Of a DNA stretch of 64,000 nt, positions 31,583 to 42,344 are shown in pieces. The stretch spans positions 809,228 through 873,227 of the forward strand of contig CAUYUJ010003447.1 in assembly GCA_963575745.1 (NCBI GenBank), read 5' to 3'. This DNA comes from Prorocentrum cordatum (taxonomy: Eukaryota; Sar; Dinophyceae; Prorocentrales; Prorocentraceae). The notes below the pieces were generated by a model that was given only the letters and a program-made list of their open reading frames with translations, did no database searches and was not told the DNA's origin. A program made the translations under genes and the position numbers. Positions within the stretch are counted from its first letter, which is position 1, and every line of letters starts with the position of its first letter.

Positions 31583-31735
31583 CCATCAACATCATCATCA
31601 TCATCATCATCAGCATCATCATCATCATCATCATCACCATCAACATCATTATCATCATCAGCATCATCATCATCATCATCATCATAATCAGCATCATCAT
31701 CATACTTAGCAGCATCATCATACTCATCCTCATCC
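31494..31735. repeat. CAT trinucleotide array
   Basis: (CAT)n with few interruptions for about 240 bp. Open as poly-Ile or poly-Asp, which is composition only. Confidence 0.95.
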
Positions 31736-31759
31736 TGGACCTCCTCCTTGACCTCCTCA

Positions 31760-32465
31760 TCGCACCTTGCGCGCGGCATCTCGGAGCGTGGAGTTGGGAG
31801 GATGTCTCAGGCGACACCCAGACCCCTCCTAGAGCACAATCGAGCAACAGCAGTGCAATCAAATGTTCGTTTTGGTCTGACCCCTCCTCCCTCCTCCATT
31901 CTCTCCCTCTCCGAGCCCAGAGTAGCGAGGATGCCTCAGGAAAGCAAGCTGGACCACCTCGCGCGAAGCATCTCGAAGCCACAAATGATGCCGCAGGCGA
32001 AGCGGGCAGACCACCTTGCGAACATCTTGCCAGAGCCCAGAGTTGCGAGGATGTCTCAATCGAGACGCGCCAAACCACTTCGCGTGCGGCCTCTCGGAGC
32101 CCAGAGGCGCGATGATGTCTCAAGCGAAGTGGGCAGGACCACCTCTCGCGCGGCATCTCGGAGCCCCGAATTGAAAATATGTCTCGGGCGGAACGGTCCG
32201 GACCACCTCGCGCGCGGCATCTCGAAACCCACAGTTGTGAACATGGCTCAGGCACAACGCGGGAGACCACCTCTCGCGCGGCATCTCGGAGTTCAGAGCT
32301 GCGATGATGTCTCAAGCGAAATGCGCCAGAGCACCTCCCCCGCGGCATCTCGGATCTGAGAATGTCGAACATGTCTCAAGCGAAACGCCCAATCCCAGCC
32401 AAGACGGAAACAAGAGAGGTGAGGATGTCTTGGGTGAAACGGCCTGGACCACCAAACTCTCTTGA
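31760..32465. repeat. ~64-bp satellite with GATGTCTCAAGCGA core
   Basis: About ten diverged units with CCACCTCGCGCGCGGCATCT, CGGAGCCCAGAGT and GAGGATGTCTCAAGCGAA. Starts of GCATCTCGGA near 32152, 32216 and 32281 give the period. The core GGATGTCTC is shared with the 152-bp repeat at 52405. Confidence 0.88.
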
Positions 32466-32539
32466 GTACGTCTCGTCGGGGGGGGCCCTCGGGCAGACTT
32501 AGCTTCTATCAAAACATCACCAAGACGGCCAAGACGGTC

Positions 32540-32805
32540 CAAGCTTGCCTCCAAGACGGCCCAAGACCCATGACGGCCCAAGGGGCCCTCAAGCCGGCCC
32601 CCAGAGGGCCCCAAGATGGCCCAAGAGACCTCCTGGACGGCCTGAAAGCGTCCCAAGAGGGCCTCAAGACGGCCCAATGCGACCTCAAAGACGGCCTCCG
32701 AAGACCAAGCGGCCCTGTCTAGGCCCCCAGGCCCCCCCCAAGGAGGCCCCCAAGAGGCCCTCAGATCCCCCGGATAGGCACTAACGAGGCCTCAGGAGGC
32801 CCTCA
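32540..32805. repeat. CCAAGACGGCCC minisatellite
   Basis: Units CCAAGACGGCC and CCAAGAGGGCC, the same family as 18030-18640. Confidence 0.88.
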
Positions 32806-32811
32806 AGAAAC

Positions 32812-32997
32812 CTGCTGCTCCTCCTCCTCCTCCTCCTCCTCCCTCCTCCTCCTCCTCCTCCTCCTCCTCCTCCTCTTCTTCCACCTGCTCCAGCTCCAGC
32901 TCCAGCTCCAGCTCCAGCTCCTCCTCCTCCCCCTCCTCCTCCTCCTCGTCCTTCTCCGCCTCCTCCTTCTCCGCCTCCTCCTCCTCCTCCTCCCACA
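32812..32997. repeat. CCT/CTC microsatellite with CAGCTC patch
   Basis: (CCT)n on both sides of a CAGCTC run at 32888-32921. Confidence 0.93.
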
Positions 32998-33299
32998 CAA
33001 ATGCTCAATCTGAATACCACTTTCCCCCCACTCCGAAGACGTCCCGAGATTGGCGCGCCCCTCTCCGCATGTTTTTTACGCACAGATTGGTGCGACTTGA
33101 CTGTTCTTCCGTGTTTGGTGCTCCCGCTGCATCGGGGACCTCGTTGCAGGATGGGAGCGTTGCTCCCGTCCTTCAGAATGGCGCATTGGCCCCAATGCGG
33201 GGCGCTCTTCTGGATCCGAGTCCTCTCTCAGAATCGTGGCCCCCCTCCTTTCCCCTCCTCCGCCGCCCCCTGGTCCTCCTGCACCTCTCACTCCTTCCG

Positions 33300-33775
33300 C
33301 ATGAGGAGGAGGAAGACGAACAGCAGAAGCAGGAATTGGAGTGAAGTTCCACTCCAAGTCCTGCTGCTGCTGCTGCTGTTCATCCTCGCGCTCCTCCTTC
33401 CTTATCCTCCTCCTTTATATCTGGCTCAGCTTCCTGCTCATGCGCCACCTCATCATCCAGTGTGCGAAACTCCCCCACGATGAGATGCTTTTCGGAAAAG
33501 GCAGGGGGCGGCGGTGGTTCACCGTAGGCGCCTTCGACATACAACTGTGCAAAAAGGTACACGGACGGCGGATCCTTCTCAAAATGGGGCTCTTGCTTGA
33601 GACGAAGTTCGAGCTGCTGTCCAGAGGCTAGGCTTCTGCAACACGTACACGGATGGAGGTGAGCGCTTCCTATTGACAACGGGGCTTTCAATCACTGGGC
33701 ATGTCCCTGACCTTAACGGCCTCACCGTGTCGCATTCCGTACAGCCCGAAGAATGGAAAACAATGTCTTTCATCG
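33300..33775 (-). CDS. Possible exons of an unidentified protein (PPSVY repeat)
   Basis: The minus strand reads ASGQQLELRLKQEPHFEK, DPPSVYLFAQLYVEGAYGEP, FSEKHLIVGEFRTLDDEV and an acidic tail, then after a one-base shift DEQQQQQQDLEWNFTPIPA. Just upstream, FHSSGCTECDT and NRKRSPPSVYVLQKPS repeat the PPSVY motif. GAGAAG|GATCC and CTGGACAG|CAG could be splice sites. I do not recognise the protein. The frame change means either an intron or decay. Confidence 0.4.
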
Positions 33776-34144
33776 CGGAGCTCCCACCTGGTCTGTGTGC
33801 GCACGGAACACTCGTCTTTCAAGGGGGGAACTGGGAGCAGTGAAACCAAGGATGCTCACAGAGGCTGGTCAGGGGATTTGGGATGGGAGGGTGTTCTCGC
33901 GGTCACCTGCATTCGCGCGTCGCGCCCCGCGATGTGCGACATGCGATCTTCTTCGAACCCTCGCGCAACCCCCTTGGAAAAGGCTAACCGCTCTGGCCGA
34001 GATCGTGACGAGCGAAGCTCAACTATCTTCGAGACCCGGCGGCTGCCCCACGGCTTGCGGCATCTATGACGCACATCGGGTTCACTCCGGTACTCCTCCT
34101 CCTGCCCGTCCTTTCCGAGCCGCGCAGTCCTCGGCGCCGCTCTC

Positions 34145-34234
34145 CTGCTTCTCCGCCTTGACGTCCTCGCCCTCCGCCTTCACCTCCTTCGACTTCGCCT
34201 TCTTCTCCTTCTTGCCCTTCGCGGCCTCGCCGTC
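34145..34234 (-). CDS. Possible exon, Lys/Glu-rich
   Basis: 30 codons: DGEAAKGKKEKKAKSKEVKA then EGEDVKAEKQ. Acceptor CTCCACGCAG|G, donor AAGCAG|GAGAGC (GA intron), phase 0. It starts with DG like the exon at 31028 and would splice onto it in phase, so it may be a 5' exon of the NKAP-like gene. The frame stays open to 34082, so the donor is a guess. Confidence 0.4.
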
Positions 34235-34285
34235 CTGCGTGGAGGCGAAGAGGAGCGGGACGAGGAAAGGGGCACGAATTAAGCA

Positions 34286-34371
34286 GGAGGGAGCGCTGCG
34301 ATCAGCTGTGCCAGGTTGCACCTAACTTAAGTTTGGTACAACCTGGCACAGCTGATCGCAGCGCTCCCTCC
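34286..34371. repeat. 86-bp near-perfect palindrome
   Basis: Two 37-nt arms (from GGAGGGAGCGCTGCGATC to its complement GATCGCAGCGCTCCCTCC) differ at one base pair. The centre AACTTAAGTT is itself a palindrome. No tandem repeats and no other copy in this window. Confidence 0.95.
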
Positions 34372-34494
34372 AGCAATTACAGGTGGGATCCGAAATGACA
34401 AAACACAGCAGCAGATGGAATCAAGAGCGACCGCCCGCTCGAGATCGACTCACATGCACATGACTGGAGGCCAGCCGACTCACGGACAGGCGCG

Positions 34495-34655
34495 GCAGGA
34501 GGGCGTACGCCCTAGATGTAGGCTGGGGGTAGGCCCTTGGGGGAGGCCTAGGGTAGGCCTAGGGCGCTGGGGGTAGGCCTGGGGTAGGCCTAGGAGTAGG
34601 CCCTAGGGGTGGGCCTACGGGTAGACCCAAGGGGTCGGCTTATGATAGGCCGACC
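34495..34655. repeat. GTAGGCCTAGGG minisatellite
   Basis: Imperfect 10-14 bp units (GGTAGGCCTAGG, GGTAGGCCTGGG). Confidence 0.88.
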
Positions 34656-34769
34656 TCCGGGTTCTATAAGAGTTACGCACATCATGTAAATAACACACTA
34701 CCCCTGATAAACCCCTGGCGATAATAAAGTTCGGGGTCTGGGGGGGATAGAAAGCGTTTTTCCCAGCGG

Positions 34770-34847
34770 AGGATGATGGTGATGATGATGGTGTTGATGA
34801 TGATGATGATGCTGATGATGATGATGCTGATGATGGAGATGCTGATC

Positions 34848-34886
<39 letters not shown>

Positions 34887-34975
34887 ATGATGATGCGAAT
34901 GATGATGCTGATGATGATGCTGATGATGTGGATGATGATGAGGATGATGATGCTGATGATGATGATGAAGATGAA

Positions 34976-35044
<69 letters not shown>
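34770..35044. repeat. GAT trinucleotide array
   Basis: (GAT)n with GCTGAT and GTTGAT interruptions, about 275 bp, pure at the right end. Confidence 0.95.
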
Positions 35045-35079
35045 CCTGGGCGCTCGTGTAACTAGATCCTGGCACAGAA

Positions 35080-35370
35080 CTGTCCTTGGTGTCCTCGAGT
35101 GTCCGTCCTCGGAAATGGCTGTGAAAATAATAATCCCATGGCCCTGTCGCACGTTCGTGACTTGGGAAATCTAAAATGGTGAGAACGCCATAGCCCTGCC
35201 ACACGCTCGTGACTTGCGAAAGCTGACATGGTGAGACCTCCATTGCCATGCTCAGCGTTCTTGATGTTTCTAGTGAGCATCAGGAGATATCAACTTCGAT
35301 TCGCAACGTCCCCCCGCGCTAATCAAGTTCGGCCTCGCCGCCCCTCTCCACCATCAAATCTTTCTGATTC
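35080..35370 (+). repeat. 52-bp satellite S2, copy 1 with 3' flank
   Basis: About three units with CACGTTCGTGACTTGGGAAA and TGGTGAGAACGCCATAGCCC. The flank carries AAGTTCGGCCTCGCCGCCCC, which also ends the large array at 58670-59590. Confidence 0.8.
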
Positions 35371-35797
35371 GGGGAACATAACCACTCACGGGCTGACGGG
35401 GGGGGTACTCTTTATTATCCGGGGAACGGGGTTATTGACTGCTGTGTCCTGGAGGTCCAGAGAGATGTTAGCTAGCGTGGGCCCAAAGCTGTGAGGTATG
35501 ACTCGAGCCCGCCGCCATGAGGACGATGATGAAGACGACGAGGAGAAGAAGGAAACAGGTAGGATTCGATGTTTCCAGCGATGGGGCACCCTTGCACGCA
35601 GCCTCAGTCTCGCCTGGCGGAGACGGGGGGCGAAGGGCAGCGCCTGCGCACCACGGAAGCGCCCTCCCAGCGCGCGCGAACGCTGGATGCGCCTCCAAGG
35701 TGGGGGGGTGTGAGCGGCGGCTTGCGGCGACAGAGGACCATGTAGCGGCGATGACCAGGGAAACAAACAGTGGCATACACAGGAAAACGCCGAGACC

Positions 35798-35928
35798 CGC
35801 GCGGATTCCTCGGATCGACGCTGGAGCCCCGTGGCGGCGTCTCCACCGCCGCCCTGGCGCGTTCCGCGCGCTAGGGAGGGGGGTCCAACGTCGCTCCGAG
35901 AAATCCGCGCGGACCTCCGACTTGTTCC
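35798..35928. repeat. Foldback element F1, copy at 35.8 kb
   Basis: Arms CCGCGCGGATTCCTCGGATC and GAGAAATCCGCGCGG; the core has GCCCTGGCGCGTTCCGCGCG. The leader of satellite unit S1 starts immediately to its right. Confidence 0.85.
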
Positions 35929-37573
35929 CAACCATCCTGTGGTGTTGGATACTCGCTTTGGAGAGACAGCGCCCCGGGTTTCCTCGTATTTCCTCCTCCC
36001 TCCTTCCCTCCTCCCATCCTCATCATCATCATCATCAACATCATCAGCATCATCATCATAATCGTCACCATCGCCGTCATCATCATCATCATCATCAGCA
36101 TCATCATCATCAGCATCATCAACATCATCACACGTTTCATTGCCCCATAGGGAGCTATACCGAAGTTCCCAATGGCGCCGTTGGCATGCGTCTGTCCCCC
36201 CCCCCAATACAGCGCTTCGTGGCCCCACGGGGAGCGCCACCGAGAACCCCCGTGGTGCAGTCCGCATGCGTCGCCCCCACCCAGCACAACGAGTTGTGGC
36301 CCCATAGGGGCTCCGTCGAAGGTCCATGTGGCACAGTCCGCATGCGTCCCCGCCACTCATTTTGCACACCCTCACACATTTTGTGGCCCCATGGGTTGTC
36401 CGCCGAAGGTCCCAGTGGCACAGTCCGCATGCGTCCCCGCCACTCATTTCGGCCCACCCCTCACACGCTTCGTGGCCCCATAGGAGCTCCGCCGGAAGTC
36501 CCAGTGGCACAGTCCGCATGCGTCCCCGCCACGCATTTCGGCACACCCCTCACACGTTTCGTTGCCACATAGGAGCTCCGCCGACGGTCCCAGCGGCACA
36601 GACCGCATGCGCCCCCGCCACTCATTCCGGCACACCCCTCAAAACGTTTCGTGGCCCCATAAGGGGCTCCGCCGAAGGCCCCAGTGGCACAGTCCGCATG
36701 CGTCCCCGCCACTCATGTCGGCGCTCCCCTCACACGTTTCGTGGCCCCACAGGAGCTCCGCCGAAGGTCCCAGTGGCAGAGTCCGCATGCGCCCCCGCCA
36801 CTCATTTCGGCACACCTCTCACATGTTCCGTGGCCCCATAGGGGACTCTCCACCGAAGGCCCCCGTGGCACAGTTCGCATGCGTCCCCGGCCACTTAGGA
36901 GCTCCGCCGAAGGTCCCAATGGCACAGACCGCATGCGTCCCCGCCACTCATGTCGGCACACCCCTCACACGAAACGTGGCCCCATAGGAGCTCCGCCGAA
37001 GGTCCCCGTGGCACAATCCGCATGCGTCCCCGCTACTCACTTCGACACACCCCTCACACGTTTCGTGGCCCCCTGGGAGCTCCGCCGAAAGGCAGCACGC
37101 ATGCGTCTCCCTCACCCAGTACAGCGCTTCGTGGCCCCAGATGGAAGGAGCCCCACCGAAGGCCCCCGTGGCGCAGCCCGCATGCGTCTCCCTCACCCAG
37201 TACATCGTTTCGTGGCCCCATATGGGACCCCGCCGAAGGTCCCCGTGGCGCAGCCCGCATGCGACTCTCTCACCCAGTACAACGTTTCGTGGCCCCATCG
37301 GGAACTACACTGAAAGTCCCCGTGGCGCATTCCGCATGCGGTTCCCCCACCCAGTACAGCGTGTCGTGGCCCCATAGGGAGCTCCACCGAAAGCCCCCGT
37401 GGCGCAGTCCGCATGCGTCTCCCCCGCCCAGTACACCTCCGTCTGAGGCCGTCGGAGTTCTGAGGAGGACGAACGGGGTGGGCTGCGGAGGAACGGAGGA
37501 AGGGGGGGAGGTCGGAGGAGGAGGAGGAGGAGGAGTGCGGAGTGAGGAGCAGACTCGGACGTTTGACTGCGCG

Positions 37574-37604
<31 letters not shown>

Positions 37605-38050
37605 TAAACAAAGAGGAGGAAGCGGGCGCGATCCTCGCGGGGGGGCGCGCCGACATTGGCGTCGCGGCGCGCGGGCGATCCCGTCGGGAAGTCCCGGGGA
37701 AGCTCCTTGCGGCGGCCACGCCCAGCGTCACGAGTACTCAGGGGCAGTCATTCTCAAACTATTGACAATCATATTAAATTACACCATGCTTTGTGATACT
37801 CGCATTCATGCACGTAGACTCGCTCGCACGCAGATTCATCACAGTCAGACGCACTCGTGCTCATATTCACCCGCGCTCAGTCTCCCTACGTACTCAGATC
37901 AATCGTTTTCGTTCGCGTCGTGTACCACGCCACTCATTTCGGCACACCCCTAGCACGGTTCGTTGCCTCATAAGGATCACCACCGAAAAAGTGACTCACA
38001 ATTGCGGTGCTCACACCTGCATATGGTTGGGTCCTTCGTCAGGCTTCGTC
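35927..38050 (+). repeat. Composite satellite unit S1, copy 2 (~90-bp monomers)
   Basis: Leader CCCAACCATCCTGTGGTGTT at 35928, then a CAT microsatellite (36015-36132). An array of about 14 monomers with CGTTTCGTGGCCCCATAGGA, GCTCCGCCGAAGGTCC and CCGCATGCGTCCCCGCCACT runs to ~37435. An inserted GGA/GA-rich stretch (37440-37920) follows, then one more monomer and the tail (CTCACAATTGCGGT, GCATATGGTTGGGTCCTTCG). Monomers are longer than in copy 1. Confidence 0.9.
37560..37605. repeat. GA microsatellite
   Basis: (GA)n of about 24 bp within the stretch inserted in satellite copy 2. Confidence 0.85.
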
Positions 38051-38558
38051 AAGCTAAGTGTTTTTTGTCATGGCGTGTTCCCCGAATCATGTGGAAGGCA
38101 GGGAAGCGGTCTCGTCAGGCCGAAAAAGGCTAAATGTGAGGATGGAGTCGGGCCCCGGCTACTGGTCGCCAACCGTGAGCTAGTTGCACGCGGTTCCAAG
38201 GCGCATGCACTCTGAGGGCTTGTGCCTGAGGGGCCCGAGCGCCCCAAACTCCCGACTGTAATCCTCACAGCTTAAAGGGTACTGCTCAAAGCAGCTGAAG
38301 ACTCTCAATTCGGAGTGTAGGCGCCCCGCGGCGCATGGCGCGAAGGCCCTCGCGAGGCTTGCGCAAGGGCTCACGCCAAAGGTGGCCGGCAAAGGCGTTC
38401 CGACCCATCGGCCCCTTCCGTGAGTGAGGGGCGTTGATGTCGGTGTGGGGGCTGGACATCAGACCTAAGTATCTTGGCGCTTCGGGAAGGAAGGGAGCAT
38501 GGGGAGGAGGGGGGTGGGACGTTGGAGGAGGGACAGGAGGAAAGAGGAGACCGAAGTC

Positions 38559-38894
38559 CTTCTCCTCCTGCTCCTCCTTGACGACCGGCTTTTCATCGTG
38601 CTCCTCCTTCGTCACAGGAGGCGCCTTCATCTCCACATCGGCTTTGCCTTCCTCTTTCTCTGGTTTGTCTTTCTTCTCCTTCTTGTCCTCTTCGTCGTCG
38701 GACTTGGCATTGCCCTTCTCCTTCTTCTCCTTCTTCTGTTTCTTCTCGCCCTCGTCGTCGGACTCTGCCTTGCCCTTTTTCTTGTCCTTCTTTTCCTTCT
38801 TATCGTCCTCGTCGTCGGACTTAGCCTTGCCCTTATCCTTTTTCTCCTTCTTGTCTTTCTTCGCATCGCCCTTAATCGCCTTCTTCAGCCCGGC
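38559..38894 (-). CDS. Probable exon, Lys/Glu/Asp-repeat protein
   Basis: 112 codons, phase 0: AGLKKAIKGDAKKDKKEKKD, then four imperfect KAKSDDEDDKKEKKDKK-type repeats, then VTKEEHDEKPVVKEEQEEK. Upstream there is a branch-point-like CTAAC and the acceptor CATCGCCGACAG|G; the donor is GAGAAG|GACTTC (GA intron). It looks like a disordered nuclear tract. It may be a 5' exon of the NKAP-like gene (same strand, phase and style) or another gene. Confidence 0.5.
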
Positions 38895-39054
38895 CTGTCG
38901 GCGATGACGGAAGTGGGTTAGGAATGGGAGGTTAACGGACCAGCCACACGTCCTTGGTTTTGCAGGCGCGGGAATGCGCTGGGTGCGACCATGTATCGAG
39001 GGACGCCACGGGCAGCGGGACTGAAACCAGCTGCGCCCATCACTTTCGCGTACA

Positions 39055-39172
39055 CACACAATCACAGATACATGCGCGCACAAACACACACACACACATA
39101 AACAGACACACACAGAAACAGACACACACAGACAGACACAAAAACACACACACACACAAACAAACACCAGGA
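39055..39172. repeat. CA-rich microsatellite
   Basis: (CA)n patches with AAACA and GACA interruptions. Confidence 0.9.
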
Positions 39173-39489
39173 AAAGTGGAACGTCAGCAATCCCCCTCCT
39201 GGCACCTTCCTCAGGATCGGCACTCTGGCAACGAGCTGCAGGCGGATCTGGCCGCCGCGGCGGGGAGCCGCTCGGATGCACATAATACAGGGGGGGTGGG
39301 GGGAACATCACACAGCACGAAACACTTCATTCGGAGTCGATCGAGAAATCCCGACTCCCATCGAGTAAGCCGCCGTACCTGCTCCGCCTAGGTGGGAATC
39401 GGTGCCGTCTCCCTCTGGCTTCGCAGCATCCGTGACGTACCCTGGGAGAGCCACCATACTCTTTCCAAGCAAGGATTGGGATGATTGGC

Positions 39490-39612
39490 GCGATGATGAC
39501 TCGCAGAAGAATCGACCTGGAATCGGCGATACGTCGCGGATCGATCAGTGACAGGCTCCCGATAGCGAATGCGCACGTTCTTTGGACGGGCGGGTTATCA
39601 ACCCACTGAGCC
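39490..39612 (+). repeat. ATCGGCGATAC dispersed family, copy 2
   Basis: CCTGGAATCGGCGATACGTC, CTCCCGATAGCGAATGCGCA and TTTGGACGGGCGGGTTATCA in family order. Confidence 0.85.
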
Positions 39613-39721
39613 TACCTTCATTCACGTTGCTCCAACCAGAAGGAGGGGGGTTCGCTGGAAGAGTAACCTCACTCCTTCCAAGCTAGAGTTGGGATGTTCT
39701 GACGACGATGGCTCGCATTCC

Positions 39722-39913
39722 TGGAGGCCTCCCACATTGGGTTCGAGTGGATGGGGTGGGCGGATCGCGCCGCATCGCCAATGCATCGCCGATGTATCGG
39801 CCACTTTGGCGATGCATCGGCGCGGCCAGCGTGGAGAAAATCGGGCTCCATATCGCGCCACATCGCCGATGCATCGGCGATGCGACGCGCAGACCCAATG
39901 TGGGAGGCCTGGA
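39722..39913. repeat. 192-bp foldback element F2
   Basis: Terminal inverted repeats of 21 bp (TGGAGGCCTCCCACATTGGG and its complement, one mismatch). Inside are several GATGCATCGGCGATG palindromic phrases. A partial relative lies at 46905-47000. Confidence 0.88.
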
Positions 39914-40214
39914 CAATCACCCGCTTGTCGTTGCCACCCATAGCTCGGCTCTCCAGCGGCCGTTCGGAACAATGCGCGCCACCCCGGAACGCTCTCGGCG
40001 TGGCGCAGCTGCTGGAAAGCCTGTCCATGCTGGAAGACCGCCGAGAACCGACGAACGCGTCCGAAACCGTAACCTCGAACCCAGAACTTCCAATTTGGGA
40101 GGCCCGGAACCTCGAATCGCACCCCCCAGAGCCTGGAACTTGTTGTTGCGCGCCTCCTCCTCTGCGGTCAGCGGCACCTGCTCCGGGGCCTTCTCCGGCT
40201 GCTGCGATTCGCCT

Positions 40215-40330
40215 TCGGGCACCGCCTTGCGCTGCGGGCTCGGGGATCTTGGGAGAGCGAAAACAGCATCAACGACATGTCCTCCTCCTCCTCCTCCTCC
40301 TCCTCCTCCTCCTCCTCCTCTAGACCACTA
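40215..40330 (-). other. Acidic repeat-derived open frame, possible exon
   Basis: A CCT array (40278-40322) reads as poly-Glu followed by DMSLMLFSLSQD; a second minus frame reads VPEGESQQPEKAPEQVPLTA to about 40130. Both look protein-like, but I find no supporting motif. Confidence 0.25.
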
Positions 40331-40539
40331 CGTGGTACAGCTTGTTCCTGCTCCTGCTCCTGCTCCTCCTCCTCAAGAGGGGTGGGGATGGGGCTCCGCC
40401 CAGAGGAGCCATCCGCCCTCAGCATCCGCCACGGGGAGCCCATCAGCGCGTCAATGTTGAGGGAAACGCCACGCGTTCCAAGCAAGGACTGATGAGCAGC
40501 ACGCCGACGGGCTCCCGACGGATGCGTGCCGCCGATGCT

Positions 40540-40680
40540 CCTTTCCCCGCCCGATCCTCGGGAAAATGTCCGTGGACTTGAACGGGGCCTTCTTCCGCTG
40601 CTCCGAGCGCTGCAGGAGCCAGGACTCGTCCACCTCCGCCCTGTAGGTGTCCTCCCTGTTGTCCCGGACCGTGCTCCTGG
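40540..40680 (-). CDS. Possible exon of an unidentified protein
   Basis: After CGTGCCCAG|G the minus strand reads STVRDNREDTYRAEVDES then WLLQRSEQRKKAPFKSTD and IFPRIG. Codon third positions are mostly G or C and the text has no low-complexity bias. No family recognised and no clear donor chosen. Confidence 0.35.
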
Positions 40681-40744
40681 GCACGGCCGGCGGTGCGGAG
40701 CGGCCCACAAGGGGGCCTGCGCATGCCTGGCTCGGCTGCGAGCC

Positions 40745-40915
40745 AGGGGGGGAGTGAGAGGGGGCGGGCCTTCTCAGAAGGCTCGGAAAACAACCCCCGG
40801 TCTTCTGAGAAGTCTTCGACGCCTTCCCAGAAGACACGACCAACTCCTCAGAAGGCGCGGGGGCTTCTGAGAAGTCCCGCCACCTTCTGGCAAGGCTTTC
40901 TCCTTCTCTCCTCCC
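40745..40915. repeat. CTTCTGAGAAG block, copy 3
   Basis: GGGGGCGGGCCTTCTCAGAA opens it; then GTCTTCTGAGAAGTC, CCCAGAAGACACG, CTCAGAAGGCGCGGGGGC and TTCTGAGAAGTCC. Confidence 0.8.
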
Positions 40916-40919
40916 CCCC

Positions 40920-41995
40920 TTGCTCGCCCTGCCAACGCCTGGCGGTCTTGCGCCCTGCTCCCCCTCCCGAGGCAACTGACCACCTCGCCGATCCTGGGCC
41001 TGGGATCGGCGTCCACGCCTCCGCAGCCGAGCCACAGGAAGGCGTGTGTGTGCACTGAAACAAGGGGCAGGACCGGGATTCGATCGGGCCTTTCTGAGAT
41101 CCAGCGGCTTTGAAGGATGTGTCGAGCTCCGCGGCCATCTAGCTCAGAGCGTTCTGGAACGCCCTGGAGCCATCTGTCCCGAACCTCGGCCCGATTCGCG
41201 CACAACGATCCTGGGCCCAAGATAGGCGGGGCTAGGATTGGTCAGTCGGACGCCCCCCGAGCGCATGCCACCCCGTGTCCTGGGTCGCCAAGCTTCGCGC
41301 GCCGCACGGCCGAGGCGCGAGGCGCGATCATCTTCACGCATCTTGTGAGTGGCCGAGTCGTCCAGCCCCTATGTTCGATAATGCTCGGGCCGTTTGCTGC
41401 AGTCGTCGTGCTATCACGAGGAACGCCAGATGAGGAACGACAGGGATCTGTCTGGCCACTGCGAGCCTCGGCGGTGTCAGCAGGGCCGACACGGGCTGCG
41501 TGCTGTCGGCGGAGCTGAACAAGGTAAACACAGACTGGGCTAAACGAAAGCGAGCCAGATGCGACAACGGCGGCTCCTGCCTGGCACAAACCTGCTCGAC
41601 ATCGACCCCCGACCGTACCCAGGGGCCATCCTGACCCATTTTTCGCGAAGCGGATCGAGCCGTGGCTACGAGAAGCCCCCAGTAGACAAAACAGTGGAAA
41701 ACGCCACAGAGTGCCGCCGTTGACTCGACGGGCCCTCCTCCGACACGCGGCTACCACACGTCGAAAGGATCATCGGGTCGGCTCCGATCAGGGGTGAGAC
41801 CCTAAGCAGGAGTGACCTTTGATGCGCGGCTCTAGGTGGGCTGCGGGGTCTGCGGGGGGGGGGACCAATCCAAGCGCGCAAGCCTGTGCTGGGGGGGACC
41901 CCTGTGAACCCGCACCAGAGGTCACCCCAGTGAAGGGTCACCCTTCAGCGTAGATCGCCCCTCGTCGGCTCCCACCATCAAATGGCCACCGTTCG
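40920..41995. other. No gene seen
   Basis: GC-rich unique sequence on both strands. Several 80-150-codon frames overlap with no preferred one and no recognisable motif. Confidence 0.5.
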
Positions 41996-41999
41996 ATTA

Positions 42000-42175
42000 G
42001 ACAAAGGAAACATGCACACTTGCCATGCTCAGAGGCCCGTGCGGATTTCTCAGATCCGCGCTCGACCCACCTCTGGCGCGCGGAACGCGCCAAGGGCGCT
42101 GCCAGAGACGCGGCCAGGGGCCCGAGCCGATCCACAAAATCCACGTGGAGCTCCGAAACTTATGTTTACAGCCAA
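42000..42175. repeat. Foldback element F1, copy at 42.1 kb
   Basis: Arms CGTGCGGATTTCTCAGATCC and GATCCACAAAATCCACGTGG; the core has CTCTGGCGCGCGGAACGCGC. The right outer end AACTTATGTTTACAGCC pairs loosely with GGAAACATGCACAC on the left. Confidence 0.85.
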
Positions 42176-42344
42176 CCCGTAGAATGAGGACGCAAGATAA
42201 GGATGCAAGGGCCTTGGAAGGCCATGTCGACACTTTGCGAGCGGGGCGCGGCCAGCGAAAATGGCCAAGGGTAGGCCGCAGGGGAAGGATGCAAGGGGAA
42301 AGTTGCTCACCCTTACGAGTTGACTGTATGCAGCTTCCTATTCT

